Below, in pieces: positions 1-9,309 of a DNA stretch of 53,692 bases. The translations under genes were made by a program, and so were the position numbers. How positions within the stretch are numbered: the first letter of the stretch is position 1; each line of letters opens with the position of its first letter. Source of the DNA: Halothiobacillus sp. 35-54-62 (GTDB taxonomy: Bacteria; Pseudomonadota; Gammaproteobacteria; Halothiobacillales; Halothiobacillaceae); NCBI GenBank assembly GCA_002281295.1, contig NCFS01000007.1, positions 1-53,692 of the forward strand. The letters run 5' to 3'. The notes beneath the pieces were generated by a model. That model was not told the DNA's origin and did no database searches. It saw nothing but the letters and a program-made list of their open reading frames with translations.

Positions 1-223
1 CATCCAGAGCAATCCGGCCATCTTCGGCAATTTCTATCACATGATCTTTAACCGGTGCGCGCTGCGCGCTGCCTTGATTGGATACCGGCAAGGTCACATT
101 GAGTGCGCGATCATGAACGAAGGTAGTGGTTAACATAAAGAAAATCAGCAGCATAAAGATCACATCAATTAATGGGATCAGATTAAGCTCCAGCTCCTCG
201 CGAGGCTTTTGGCGAAATTTCAT
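1..223 (-). CDS. exbD: ExbD/TolR-family proton-channel subunit, 3' end outside window
   Basis: Only the first 74 codons are present; the gene runs off the left edge. The product is the periplasm-exposed, single-span subunit of an ExbB-ExbD (or TolQ-TolR) motor, which uses the proton-motive force to energise outer-membrane transport or envelope integrity. A short basic cytoplasmic tail is followed by one membrane helix at about residues 14-36. This helix carries the conserved membrane Asp in LIPLIDVIF (D20), which is essential for proton flow in this family. The ATG at 223 is chosen because a GAGGAA ribosome site overlaps the exbB stop codon (TGAGGAA) just upstream, implying translational coupling. 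ExbD is preferred to TolR because no tol-pal genes are nearby, but the two cannot be separated on this fragment. Confidence 0.88.
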   Translation of the reverse strand, partial: MKFRQKPREELELNLIPLIDVIFMLLIFFMLTTTFVHDRALNVTLPVSNQGSAQRAPVKDHVIEIAEDGRIALD

Positions 224-233
224 CAGCAATTCC

Positions 234-857
234 TCAGCGTTGACGCGATTCAACCGGGTGGATCAAATCAACCAAGCGGATGGATTCCCGCTCCATATCG
301 ATAATGCGCTCATCCACCAACCCGCGAAAATACCGATGAAACACATAAGCAGGCACCGCCACCATTATGCCACTGGCCGTGGTCACCAAGGCTTTGGAAA
401 TCCCCCCAGCCAGCAATTCTGGATTAATACCCGCCGCGCCGCCACTGGCCGTAATAGATTGAAATACATCAATAATACCCACCACCGTGCCCAAAAGCCC
501 CAATAAGGGCGAGATCACCGCGATGGTGCCCAAGGTATTAAGGTACCGCTCCATTTGATGCGCCACATGCCGCCCGGCATCTTCCATCCGTGCGCGCATG
601 GCATCCATATTGCCGGTGTTTTGCAAGCCGGCCGCCAAAATCATCCCTAAGGGAGATGTTCGGGCTAATTCTGATATTTTCAGCGTACTGAGCTGGCCTT
701 GGGTTAGCCAGCTTTCGATGGAACCGACCAGATCGCCGCCCAGTAAACGGCTATAGCGCAAGGCCCATAGGCGCTCAAAAATAATGGCCAATGCCACAAT
801 TGAGGCTAAAAGAATCGGGATCATCATCCCGCCACCGGCTAAAATTAATCCCATCAT
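234..857 (-). CDS. exbB: ExbB/TolQ-family proton channel protein
   Basis: This 207-aa inner-membrane protein belongs to the MotA/TolQ/ExbB family, the pentameric partner of ExbD. The first helix is at the N-terminus (about residues 8-28, ending in FERLWALR, typical of the family). A cytoplasmic stretch follows, then two further helices containing TIAVISPLLGLLGTVVGII and the Ala/Gly-rich SKALVTTASGIMVAVPA segment, which form the channel. The length is ordinary for short ExbB proteins, which lack an N-terminal periplasmic extension. An AGGAG site lies about 9 nt upstream of the ATG. It is 40 nt downstream of the DUF4139 gene and 10 nt upstream of exbD, so the three probably form one transcript. 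The substrate transported by the associated outer-membrane receptor is unknown. Confidence 0.9.
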   Translation of the reverse strand: MMGLILAGGGMMIPILLASIVALAIIFERLWALRYSRLLGGDLVGSIESWLTQGQLSTLKISELARTSPLGMILAAGLQNTGNMDAMRARMEDAGRHVAHQMERYLNTLGTIAVISPLLGLLGTVVGIIDVFQSITASGGAAGINPELLAGGISKALVTTASGIMVAVPAYVFHRYFRGLVDERIIDMERESIRLVDLIHPVESRQR

Positions 858-897
858 GTCCTTGATACTCCTAACTTTTCTTCCTTAAAAACCACAA

Positions 898-2708
898 TCA
901 CAATCCAAACAATGTTTTATCGGCGGGCCAGCGTAACCGAAAGCCAAAGTTTAGTGAGACTTTTTGCGCCGGTTTAATTTGGTTCGACCACGCCCAAACG
1001 CCGTCCTGACCCTGATATTGCTTCGTGGTGGGCGGCGTGTTGTCGCTTAACGGCTCAACCGAAATCTCGGCATCCACCGCCGTGGGTAAATTCATAACCA
1101 CCGTCAGGGCGACAGGGTTTGTGTGCTGGCTTTGTATCGTAATAATCGAACGGCGAACCAATTGCGACGATTTGCCAATCACCCCATTTTCATCGCGCTG
1201 ATCGGGCATCGCATCAAACGTGACGGCAATGCGTTGATCCACCCCAAAACTGAGCTGCTGTTTTTGCACCGGCTTGATGGCCGCTTGAGCCACTTGGCCG
1301 ATTTGCGCTCCATTCAAAAAAAGCTGCCACTGTCCGGCGGGTAAGGGGATTTTGTTATCAAGCGTAAACTCGCCCGTTAACACGGCTTGCGGCGCGATCG
1401 CTGGGGCAATTAACACCATCGCATAGGCGGGGGCGGTTTGATGTAATAACGGAATCAAACTATCGCCCGTGCCGCTGGGGATGTACACCGGCTCCGTGCT
1501 TTTAAATTCAGCATTAAAACCCGTGGCATCATGCGGCGCGAGCAGTGCTTCGGCTGAGGCCATCGCCTTCATGGGGGCGGCTAACGCCAATCTTGATTGG
1601 GGTGCGATGGCACTTGGCGCATTAAACCCGATTGTCCAACGGGTTAATTTTGGCACAGGGGTATAGTGCCGACTATCGTGTACTGAAAGCGTTAACGGCA
1701 CATGCGACAATCGATTTCTGCATTAGGCGCCACCGATGCCGCATCGCTTGCGGTAGCCGTCGTGGCCGGTGCTTGCCCTTGTGGCGCCGCTTCTGTGCGT
1801 AAATCTGCCCGATAAACGGGTTGCCAATGCGCCCCATTAACGCGATACCGAATCAATACGACCGAAGGCGATTGATCGGCGCTTGTCGCAGGCTGCGGGC
1901 TGTTTTTAGGCGCTTGTATTTTAATGGGCACGCTTAAATTAAGCCGATTCCCCTGCGCTTCAAGCTGATCGGCTCGCGCATTGAGTGCATTAATTTTTAA
2001 TTGAATCTCGTTAACGGCATCTTGCGCTGCCCGCTGATTCTCGATGAGTTGTGCTAACAGTTGATCAAATTTTTTGCGCACCACGGGATCAGCCAAAAAC
2101 GCCCCTGCAACCGCCGTTTTGGATGCCAGTGCATTAGGGGCGCCCATTTGAGCCTGAAAAATGGCTAAACGCATTTGTGCGCCTTCAAGCGCATCTTCCG
2201 CCTGATCTTGCGCCCGCCGCTCAACGGTAATGGCTTGAGCCACATCAAGATAAGCCGCTGTTTGTGTGGCGGGCAACGCGCGCCATTGCATAGGCCCTGC
2301 CACACGCACGGTACTGCCTTCAATTTGCAGGCTATCTTGCTGCACGCTTGGCGGCAGATCAGCTAAGGTCAGGGTAACGCGCTCACCGGCATCCCGCGCC
2401 AGTGCGACGCGTCGGGTAATCCAAGCCCCGTCGGGCAAAACGGTCACCGCAATAATTTTGCTGGGCGTTGGTTTGGGCGAAAGATTAAGCGCCTCTTCAG
2501 TCGGATGATTTAAACGATCCTCAGATGAATGGGGCAATGCCTCAGGCAACGGGGCAATTGGTGCGGCAGGCAAAGCCCTAAGCTCCGCCGCCAATGCGGT
2601 TCCGGCCACGCCTAAATAAAACACCAAACCCAAAGCGCCCAGAGCCAACCGCCCCACCGACAAGGCGCCGTCAAATAACCGTTTGAATTTACGCATCAGC
2701 ACCGACAT
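898..2708 (-). pseudogene. DUF4139/DUF4140-type (mucoidy-inhibitor MuiA-like) secreted protein, frameshifted
   Basis: Two overlapping frames encode one protein of about 603 aa. The 5' part (1692-2708) has an N-terminal membrane/signal segment (about residues 15-42). It then has the DUF4140 start (ITRRVALARDAGERVTLTLADLP), a helical middle with coiled-coil character (QLIENQRAAQDAVNEIQLKIN) and the opening of the DUF4139 beta domain (YRVNGAHWQPVYRADLR). It stops at 1692. The 3' part (898 to about 1710) continues the DUF4139 domain, from SHVPLTLSV to NFGFRLRWPADK. Adding one G in the coding strand near 1708 turns GATTGTCGCAT into GATTGGTCGCAT. That joins the frames and restores Asp-Trp ahead of SHVPLTLS, where the family usually has an acidic-Trp pair. 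Function is unknown in the family. It sits 40 nt ahead of exbB, so the lesion could affect exbBD expression. A sequencing error is possible. Confidence 0.75.
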
Positions 2709-2843
2709 CCCTCGTCTTGTAATATATTCATAATCCGCGTGTTATAAGCGATAAGCCCCTAGGTTTTAAGCGGAATAAAGTTTAAATCCAAACAAAACAC
2801 GCCCCGCGCTCAGCCCCCAAAGCCCCGCTAAAAAATGCAGGGA

Positions 2844-3938
2844 TCACGACTCGGCTGCCGCGAATACATCCACCATAACCCCACCCCCTGCGCGCCGAAT
2901 TTTTACCGATTCGGCCAACCGATGAATGATGCCGATGCTGTCTTCCCAGCCGATACAGGCATCGGTAATACTCATGCCATAAATTAGAGGTTTACCTAGG
3001 TGCACATCTTGACGGCCACCCACCAAATGACTTTCCACCATTGCGCCAATAATGCCCGCATTGCCTGCCGCCACTTGGGCTGCAACCGATTCGGCCACCT
3101 GAATTTGGCGGGCGTGTTGCTTTTGACTGTTCGCGTGCGAAAAATCAATCATTAAGCGCTCGGGCAATTCTGCCGCACGCAACTTTTCCAACGCATCATT
3201 GACGCTATTCGCATCAAAATTCGGTTTTTTACCACCGCGCAAAATAATGTGGCAATCCCCATTACCGCCGGTTGAAAAAATGGCTGAATGCCCCGCTTTA
3301 GTCACTGATAAAAAATGATGCGGACGAGCCGCCGCGCGAATAGCATCTATCGCCACCTGCAAGCCCCCATCCGTGCCATTTTTAAACCCGACCGGACAAG
3401 ATAACCCCGAGGCCAACTCGCGATGCACCTGCGATTCGGTTGTACGGGCGCCAATCGCCCCCCAAGCCACCGCATCAGACACATATTGTGGGCTAATTAA
3501 ATCAAGGTATTCCGTCGCCGCTGGTACACCCATATCCGCCAAATCCACCAACAAATGGCGCGCAACGCCCAAGCCTTTATTAATCTCAAAACTATCATCT
3601 AAATTGGGATCGTTAATCAGCCCTTTCCAGCCGACTGTGGTGCGCGGCTTTTCAAAATATACGCGCATAATCAGCAAGATATCGTCTTTAACCTCATCAG
3701 CCAGCGCTTTGAGGCGCAAGCCATATTCCCGCGCGGCCGCCACATCGTGGATCGAGCAGGGTCCCATCACGACAATCAGGCGGTCATCGTCTTGATTCAA
3801 AATCGCTTTAATCGCTTGGCGTGCGTTAAAAACTGTCTCACCACCGCGATCAGTTAAAGGAAATTGCGCCCGAATCTCATCAGGCGACAATAAATTTTGA
3901 ATATCAAGAATGCGTAAATCATCGGTTTGGTGCGTCAT
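2844..3938 (-). CDS. aroG: 3-deoxy-7-phosphoheptulonate synthase (DAHP synthase), class I
   Basis: It condenses phosphoenolpyruvate with erythrose 4-phosphate, the first step of the shikimate pathway to aromatic amino acids, in the cytoplasm. The 364-aa product follows the AroG/AroF/AroH pattern throughout: GPCSIHD, YFEKPRTTVGWKGLINDP, GARTTESQVHRELASGLS, GFKNGTDG, GNGDCHIILRGG, DFSHANS and ESHLVGG. These include the metal ligands and the PEP-binding Arg/Lys residues. The ATG at 3938 is chosen because MTHQTDDLRI aligns with the start of AroG proteins; the open frame extends 17 codons further without family similarity. It appears monocistronic, with about 400 bp of non-coding DNA upstream. The feedback-inhibition type (Phe, Tyr or Trp) cannot be told with certainty; the overall match is closest to the Phe-sensitive AroG form. 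No clear TyrR box was seen. Confidence 0.95.
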   Translation of the reverse strand: MTHQTDDLRILDIQNLLSPDEIRAQFPLTDRGGETVFNARQAIKAILNQDDDRLIVVMGPCSIHDVAAAREYGLRLKALADEVKDDILLIMRVYFEKPRTTVGWKGLINDPNLDDSFEINKGLGVARHLLVDLADMGVPAATEYLDLISPQYVSDAVAWGAIGARTTESQVHRELASGLSCPVGFKNGTDGGLQVAIDAIRAAARPHHFLSVTKAGHSAIFSTGGNGDCHIILRGGKKPNFDANSVNDALEKLRAAELPERLMIDFSHANSQKQHARQIQVAESVAAQVAAGNAGIIGAMVESHLVGGRQDVHLGKPLIYGMSITDACIGWEDSIGIIHRLAESVKIRRAGGGVMVDVFAAAES

Positions 3939-4346
3939 CGATAGGGACCTGTCACTGAAATTCTGAGCAAAAAAGGAGGCTAAAACCAATCCCTCAATGG
4001 GTGAATGGTACTTGGCTTAAGGCTTGGCGTCACCTTCAACCCAAGATAGAGCATCGCATCCTTTGCCTATGCGGGGATTTAAAAGCAATTTAAAAACATT
4101 CAGGCCATTCATAAATACGCCTGAATACGCCTGAAGATTACGATGCGCTCTATAAGTCAATAGGCCAATAAACACCTGATGCCTCACCCAGAACCCAATT
4201 CACTAGACTTGGCGCGCTTTAAGCGTTCTGTACCAATCGGCTGCTGCCGCATGTGCGGGGCGGTAAGCGCCGGTAACCACGAACTCAATTAAAACAAGGC
4301 AGGTAACTTTAATGATGCCGACCCCGCTTTTTTACTGCGCTTGGGT
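3939..4346. other. Intergenic region upstream of aroG
   Basis: About 400 bp lie between the nitrilase-family gene and aroG, both on the minus strand. No RNA gene, no TyrR-type palindrome and no convincing rho-independent terminator was recognised. There is a short tandem duplication of ATACGCCTGA around 4117-4136 and a repeated CTTGGC flanking TTAAGG near 4013-4030. The aroG promoter must lie here, but no -35/-10 pair stands out. Open frames across it (for example 4289-4486) look like noise. Confidence 0.4.
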
Positions 4347-5123
4347 TTACACCGAACGGATTTCCCGCCGGAGTGCCAACACCGGAAATTGTTGGCGAAT
4401 ATGAGATTGGGCAACGCGATCAATGGGTGCCAAAACAAAGCAATCGGCCAGCGTATTGGCATTGGCAAGCACTTGTCCCCACGCATCGATAATTAGGCTG
4501 TGGCCATAGGTTTGCCGCCCACTGGCATGGGTGCCAACTTGCGCGGCGGGCAGGCAAATCCAAGTGGCACCCAATTCGGTTAAATGCCGAAACAGTTCAG
4601 GAAACCGTAAATCAAAACAGATGGCGAGCCCTAGGCGTCCGGCTGGGGTATCTACCACGACGGGCGTTTCGCCATGCAAAAATAAATCAGACTCTCGATA
4701 CGATTCAGCCTGGCCGATACCGGCCGGTACGGTGACATCAAACAGATGAATTTTATCGTAATGGGCACGGATTTCACCCTCACTATCAATAACATAAGTT
4801 CTTGCTAGTAGTTTGCCTGGTAGTTTGCTTGGTGCTTTGGCCTGGGTGGGCGCCAAAATAGGCAGGGTGCCCGCCACAAGCCAAACGCGCTGGGTGCGTG
4901 CGAGGTTTTTAAGCCAGAGCACGGGGTCATCGGGTTCATTAAAGCCCAGCGCAAGCAAATCGTGCGGGTTGGCGGGCATGGCGTATACATTCTCGGGCAA
5001 AACAATGACAGCCGCGCCCGCCTCGGCGGCATCGTGGACTAGGCGTTCAATAATGGGTTGGTTTTCTTGCCAGCTGGCTTTGCCATTCATTTGAATGGCG
5101 GCTACTTTTGCGGGCGTGTTCAT
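4347..5123 (-). CDS. Carbon-nitrogen hydrolase (nitrilase superfamily, Nit-like amidase), probably internally deleted
   Basis: This is a cytoplasmic amidase of the nitrilase superfamily. In gammaproteobacteria the gene beside yhdP usually encodes a Nit1/Nit2-type enzyme that repairs deaminated glutathione or acts as an omega-amidase. The catalytic residues are visible: Glu44 in LPEN, Lys124 in YDKIHLFD and Cys169 in AICFDLRFPELFR. The protein is 258 aa against a usual 270-285. At residues 191-196 LPAA runs straight into QVGTHASGRQTYGHSLIID. Relatives have some 27 residues between these, including the HWEVLLRARAIEN helix, so an in-frame internal deletion is likely and activity is doubtful. The C-terminus is also slightly short. 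The ATG overlaps the yhdP stop (ATGA), so it is translationally coupled as the last gene of the leuS-to-yhdP run. Confidence 0.85.
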   Translation of the reverse strand: MNTPAKVAAIQMNGKASWQENQPIIERLVHDAAEAGAAVIVLPENVYAMPANPHDLLALGFNEPDDPVLWLKNLARTQRVWLVAGTLPILAPTQAKAPSKLPGKLLARTYVIDSEGEIRAHYDKIHLFDVTVPAGIGQAESYRESDLFLHGETPVVVDTPAGRLGLAICFDLRFPELFRHLTELGATWICLPAAQVGTHASGRQTYGHSLIIDAWGQVLANANTLADCFVLAPIDRVAQSHIRQQFPVLALRREIRSV

Positions 5124-8100
5124 GGTTTTGTTTCCTCAGCGCTCGAATCAATGGTTTTAACGATGGGGTGGGCAATGCTGCCGCCGATATGGTAAGTCAC
5201 CGTGGGGGCAGGGTTTTTGTTGAGAGCAGAAAAAGCCTGTTGCAATGCTAATACGGCGCCACCAACTAGGGGGCCGCCTGCCACCGTGCCGATGATGGGC
5301 AGCAACATGCCAATATCGGCATAAATGTGTACGGTGTAGTTAAGGCTTTGAGTGCGCAGGTTGGTGGCGCCTTTGGCGGTGGCGCTCAGGGCGGCATTTT
5401 TCAAAATGAGGGGTGCTACGCTCAATTCCCCGTGTTTGATTTGCCACTGGGCGCTCAAGGAATCAAATTGCAAACCCTGATCGACCACATCGCTGAAATC
5501 CATGCGTAAACGGCGGGTTAAGGCGCCTAAGCTTAATAATCCGGCGAGCCGCCCGACCCCAGGGTCCACATCATTGAGCTGGCCTTGGGTTAATTCAAAT
5601 TGGCCTGAACCGTTCAAACGCGCTAAGGCAAAGGCTGAGGGCGCACCGGGCCAGTGCAGTGAAAAATCGGCGGTTTTTATTGTGCCCCCGTCAATGGGCG
5701 AGCTACCCATGGCGCGCTTGAGCAGGGTGCCGAAGGCGCTGCCTTTAGCAGATAAGTTAAGGCTGGATTGCTGGGCATCCCCTTCCCCCGCGACCTCGGC
5801 TTGCCCGGAAATTTGGATGCTGGCCGTGGGTTGCCAATCAATGGCGGAAATGCGCAAAACAGCTGGGTTTGAGGGTATCGACGGCGCTCGGGCAAGGTCA
5901 AAAGAGAGTTGGCCTAAGTCATGGGTATTATGTTTTAAATCGCTAATCGCAATGCTTGCATCGGGTATACGGGCAAGATTCCATGACGATATCGGCGTTG
6001 GCTCGGCGGCGGCATCCGTTATGCCATCGGTTTTGGTTGTTGCGCGTGATTCTTGCTTGCTTTGCAAAAAAAGCCGATTGAGTTTAAGGGTTAGCAGGCC
6101 CGCCGGATGCGTTTTATCGGGGTCTTGATAGTGTGCCGTGCCATCCAGCGCCGCGCCTTGGGCGGTTAGGGTGTAGTTATTATTGAGATAAGTTAAATCC
6201 AGCACGGTGGTGGGGAAAGTAAATCCCGCTGCGCGCAGTTGATCGGCTTTCAGGCGCACCCTAAACGGCGCCGGGGTTGCATCGCCCTTAACCGGTGCAG
6301 GCGCTCCCATGAGAAGGGGTTGCCATTGATCCCAATCAAAAATAGGTGTGGTTAATGATAAATCCAAGCTGTCAGCAGGGCGCGCGCTGCCCTTTGCTGC
6401 ATCGCCATCATTACGCACTTGCCCTTGAGCTAAATCCCCCGCAGGGTTAAAGCCGAGTTTGACTTGCCAGCCGCCTGAACTTTTTAGGCTATTTGTGCCC
6501 TCAGCCCCAGAGCCAGCCGTTGGACCCGCTTGCGTATTAATCGACACGCTGCGTAAAACGCCCGCCTCAATGCGCAGATCGGCCGTGAGCGGCCACCGGG
6601 CTTCGGGGGTTTTGGCAAACGGCTCGGGCAGCAGGCTTTCAACACCCTGTAAATCACTGTGTGCCGATAGGTTAAAAATATTGCCCTTATGGGGAATATT
6701 AACGCGAACCGTCGTCATCGCCTTGCCCGATACGCGCCCAAGGAAGGGCTCAAATGCGGGGCTGTTTTTTGTGCGCAAGGCAAACAGAGGGTCAAGCTCC
6801 GTTTGCGCGTTGATGACCGTGGTATCGGCTTTTTTAGCCGTTACAACCGAAAACGTAACCGGCGCGCCGGCAAATTGGGCGACGAGGCTCGTGCCGTTAA
6901 AATCGGTATCGGAAAACGTAATTAACCCGTTAATTTTATTTAAGTTAACGGGTGTTTTATCGAGCATAAAACCATTATCTTTGAGCTGAACCGAACCCTG
7001 GGTAAGCGCATGGCCGCCGTGCGTTAACCCAACTTTTACCGATAAATCGAGGGCGGCGTTACCCGTTGTTTTAATGGCATTTAGGCTACCTTGCGCCATC
7101 AGCGGGCTTTGTTGAATAAAACCCAGCATGTGCGCCAAAGGCGCTTGGGTTTTTAAGGCTAAATCAAGCTCAGGATGATCTAAATCGAAAATACTCACCC
7201 GCGCGCCGGCCACCGAGACATTCGCGACCGTGCCTTGATCGATTTCCGTATGAAATTGCTGATTTACAAACGCGATATGCCCCTTGGCATCCATTAAATT
7301 CGGCCATTTGGCAAGATAGGGCAAGTTGAGATGATCGAAATCAAACACCACGGAAAACCAACCGCCCCCGCGCACAAAAGGGAACCGCTGCGGATCGCCA
7401 TTAAACACAAACTGCCCTTGGTTGACCTGCCCCTTTTGATTGGGCGAATCCAAACTTTGATCTAACCAATCCAACACAGCGTTATCTAACAAATTGCGGG
7501 GTAAATACGCGGGAACCCGCGCCACAGCGATGCGTGAAAAACGGGCATCGACGCTTAATTGCGCCGGTTGCGCAGCCTCACCATCGGCGGCCTGATAGCG
7601 AAAACGGCCATTTAACGATAAATCGGCATTTTTAAAGGTGATATCTGGGCTGTAAATTAAGGGCGCCTCGGAATCATGCCAATACAGATCGGTTTTGAGG
7701 GTATCGATCGTCATCGGCTCGCGAAACATACCAGGCACAGCCAACACCAAATTGTGCTGGTTAATACGCGCAATCCAGCCCGCCGGCTGCTTATACAAGG
7801 TGAGATTAAGCCCCCCCAAATGATCCGCCTGACCAATCACCGGCCACAGGCGCGCGCCGGGTACGTTGCCAAAATGATTCAGCTCAAGATAACCCGACAC
7901 CAGATGATCGCCCTGAAACTCGAGGCGCACATCGCGTGCTTGCCCGCGCACCGCATTTTGCCCCAGTAAGGCCAGATACGTTTGCGGCAAGGGCGCCGTG
8001 GCAAGCCAAACCGAAAGCTGGTTGAGATCGGCAAAATCTGTTGCAAACGTCGTTCGATCCGCTTGGTTGATGACATGCACGGATTGCAAAGGCAAGCGTT

Positions 8101-9247
8101 CATTATCTTCGGTCACCACGCCAACCTGATCGGCATCAAGCCGCCAACCCTGTGCCGTTTTTTGCCAAACCAACTGCCCATTGAGCTGCTTTAATGCCGC
8201 GTTCACCCGGGTAGACGATGAGTTGGCCTGGCTTTGTGATGACAAGGCACCACCCCGGGTAAGTAGGTTTGGCCGCAACCGGCTAACGTGAATATCGGTC
8301 ACATCAAACCCGGCATGCACCGAGCTCAAATCTGAACCGGCAAACCGTAACCACAGCTCACCGGTTAAATGCCCCTGATCGAACACCGGTAAACCGCTGG
8401 CGCAATCGAGCCCTGTGCTTGGCTGGCGGCAGCCGCCGAGTTCAGCTCGAAGGGTGCCGGTGGTAAAAGCCAAAATTGCCTGCTGCATCGCGGGCAAACG
8501 CCAGCCTCGGGTATTGATATAAAGTTCGGTTGCAGGCTCATCACCCAATCGACCCTGCGCGCGCACCCGCACGGATTGAGCGCCAAACTCAGCTGCCGTC
8601 AACTCGCCCGACAAAGACCAACCGTGCGCGGCTAAGCGTGCCGTCGCACTTAACGTTGCAGTCAGGCTGCGTGCGGGTTGCGAGAGGGTTAAATTGGCCG
8701 GGCGAGACCAAGTGATTTGGGCATTTTGCACCGAAATATCACCCAAATCGGGCAGACGTTTAAGCCATTGGCGCCATGACGCGCTATCTGCAGAAGCCGA
8801 GCTTTTAGGGGCGCCCGCTAATAACCATTGCCCATCGGCCTGCAAATTAAACTGCAATTGCGGCTGTTCGATCACGATTTTTCCGGCGACCCACCGCCCT
8901 TGCATAGCGCTGCGCCAAAGCGATAACGATGCCCCGAGTTGCGCGATGACAGGCCCCTTCTGACCTAAATGCACGTCTTTTAAAATCAACTGAGGCTGAT
9001 AACCCACAAACGCGACATTAATTTCAGCAAAGGTCACAGGCGAGCCCCAAGCCTGCGTGAGTAGCGTTTGGACATTTTGACGGTAATCATTGAGATACGG
9101 CAAAGCAAGACGCAGGGCAGTCGCCATGAGGGCGAGGATTACCATCACCACAGCCACAAATACCAACAAACCCCGCAGCATTCGACGAATGGGCCGCGAG
9201 GATAAGTGAATAGCATGAGGCAAGTGGAGGGGACGCACTGCGGGCAA
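5120..9247 (-). CDS. yhdP: YhdP-family AsmA-like envelope lipid-transport protein
   Basis: A very large (1375 aa) inner-membrane-anchored periplasmic protein of the AsmA/TamB superfamily (DUF3971 plus AsmA C-terminal region). YhdP, with TamB and YdbH, is known to move phospholipids from the inner to the outer membrane. One N-terminal membrane helix is visible at about residues 25-48 (LRGLLVFVAVVMVILALMAT). The rest is beta-rich and repetitive, as expected for an elongated lipid groove. It ends with the conserved AsmA-like C-terminus: LNDVDPGVGRLAGLLSLGAL, RLRMDFSDVVDQGLQFD, then IIGTVAGGPLVGGAVLALQ. It lies between rng (62 nt upstream) and the nitrilase gene (4-nt overlap), the usual gammaproteobacterial order. 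Low-complexity linkers (Ala/Gly/Ser) occur near residues 900-950. Confidence 0.92.
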   Translation of the reverse strand: MPAVRPLHLPHAIHLSSRPIRRMLRGLLVFVAVVMVILALMATALRLALPYLNDYRQNVQTLLTQAWGSPVTFAEINVAFVGYQPQLILKDVHLGQKGPVIAQLGASLSLWRSAMQGRWVAGKIVIEQPQLQFNLQADGQWLLAGAPKSSASADSASWRQWLKRLPDLGDISVQNAQITWSRPANLTLSQPARSLTATLSATARLAAHGWSLSGELTAAEFGAQSVRVRAQGRLGDEPATELYINTRGWRLPAMQQAILAFTTGTLRAELGGCRQPSTGLDCASGLPVFDQGHLTGELWLRFAGSDLSSVHAGFDVTDIHVSRLRPNLLTRGGALSSQSQANSSSTRVNAALKQLNGQLVWQKTAQGWRLDADQVGVVTEDNERLPLQSVHVINQADRTTFATDFADLNQLSVWLATAPLPQTYLALLGQNAVRGQARDVRLEFQGDHLVSGYLELNHFGNVPGARLWPVIGQADHLGGLNLTLYKQPAGWIARINQHNLVLAVPGMFREPMTIDTLKTDLYWHDSEAPLIYSPDITFKNADLSLNGRFRYQAADGEAAQPAQLSVDARFSRIAVARVPAYLPRNLLDNAVLDWLDQSLDSPNQKGQVNQGQFVFNGDPQRFPFVRGGGWFSVVFDFDHLNLPYLAKWPNLMDAKGHIAFVNQQFHTEIDQGTVANVSVAGARVSIFDLDHPELDLALKTQAPLAHMLGFIQQSPLMAQGSLNAIKTTGNAALDLSVKVGLTHGGHALTQGSVQLKDNGFMLDKTPVNLNKINGLITFSDTDFNGTSLVAQFAGAPVTFSVVTAKKADTTVINAQTELDPLFALRTKNSPAFEPFLGRVSGKAMTTVRVNIPHKGNIFNLSAHSDLQGVESLLPEPFAKTPEARWPLTADLRIEAGVLRSVSINTQAGPTAGSGAEGTNSLKSSGGWQVKLGFNPAGDLAQGQVRNDGDAAKGSARPADSLDLSLTTPIFDWDQWQPLLMGAPAPVKGDATPAPFRVRLKADQLRAAGFTFPTTVLDLTYLNNNYTLTAQGAALDGTAHYQDPDKTHPAGLLTLKLNRLFLQSKQESRATTKTDGITDAAAEPTPISSWNLARIPDASIAISDLKHNTHDLGQLSFDLARAPSIPSNPAVLRISAIDWQPTASIQISGQAEVAGEGDAQQSSLNLSAKGSAFGTLLKRAMGSSPIDGGTIKTADFSLHWPGAPSAFALARLNGSGQFELTQGQLNDVDPGVGRLAGLLSLGALTRRLRMDFSDVVDQGLQFDSLSAQWQIKHGELSVAPLILKNAALSATAKGATNLRTQSLNYTVHIYADIGMLLPIIGTVAGGPLVGGAVLALQQAFSALNKNPAPTVTYHIGGSIAHPIVKTIDSSAEETKP

Positions 9248-9309
9248 TAACCTCGGGCAAAAAAGAAAATAAGCCCTTAAATTGTATCAGGGTAGGCCGA
9301 AGGCGCGGC

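Noticed and set aside
126-506. Plus-strand open frame over exbD/exbB
   Set aside because: It is the antisense shadow of exbB, with no family features and no ribosome site.
5502-6128. Long plus-strand frame (208 codons) opposite yhdP
   Set aside because: Shadow of the yhdP gene; no motifs or ribosome site.
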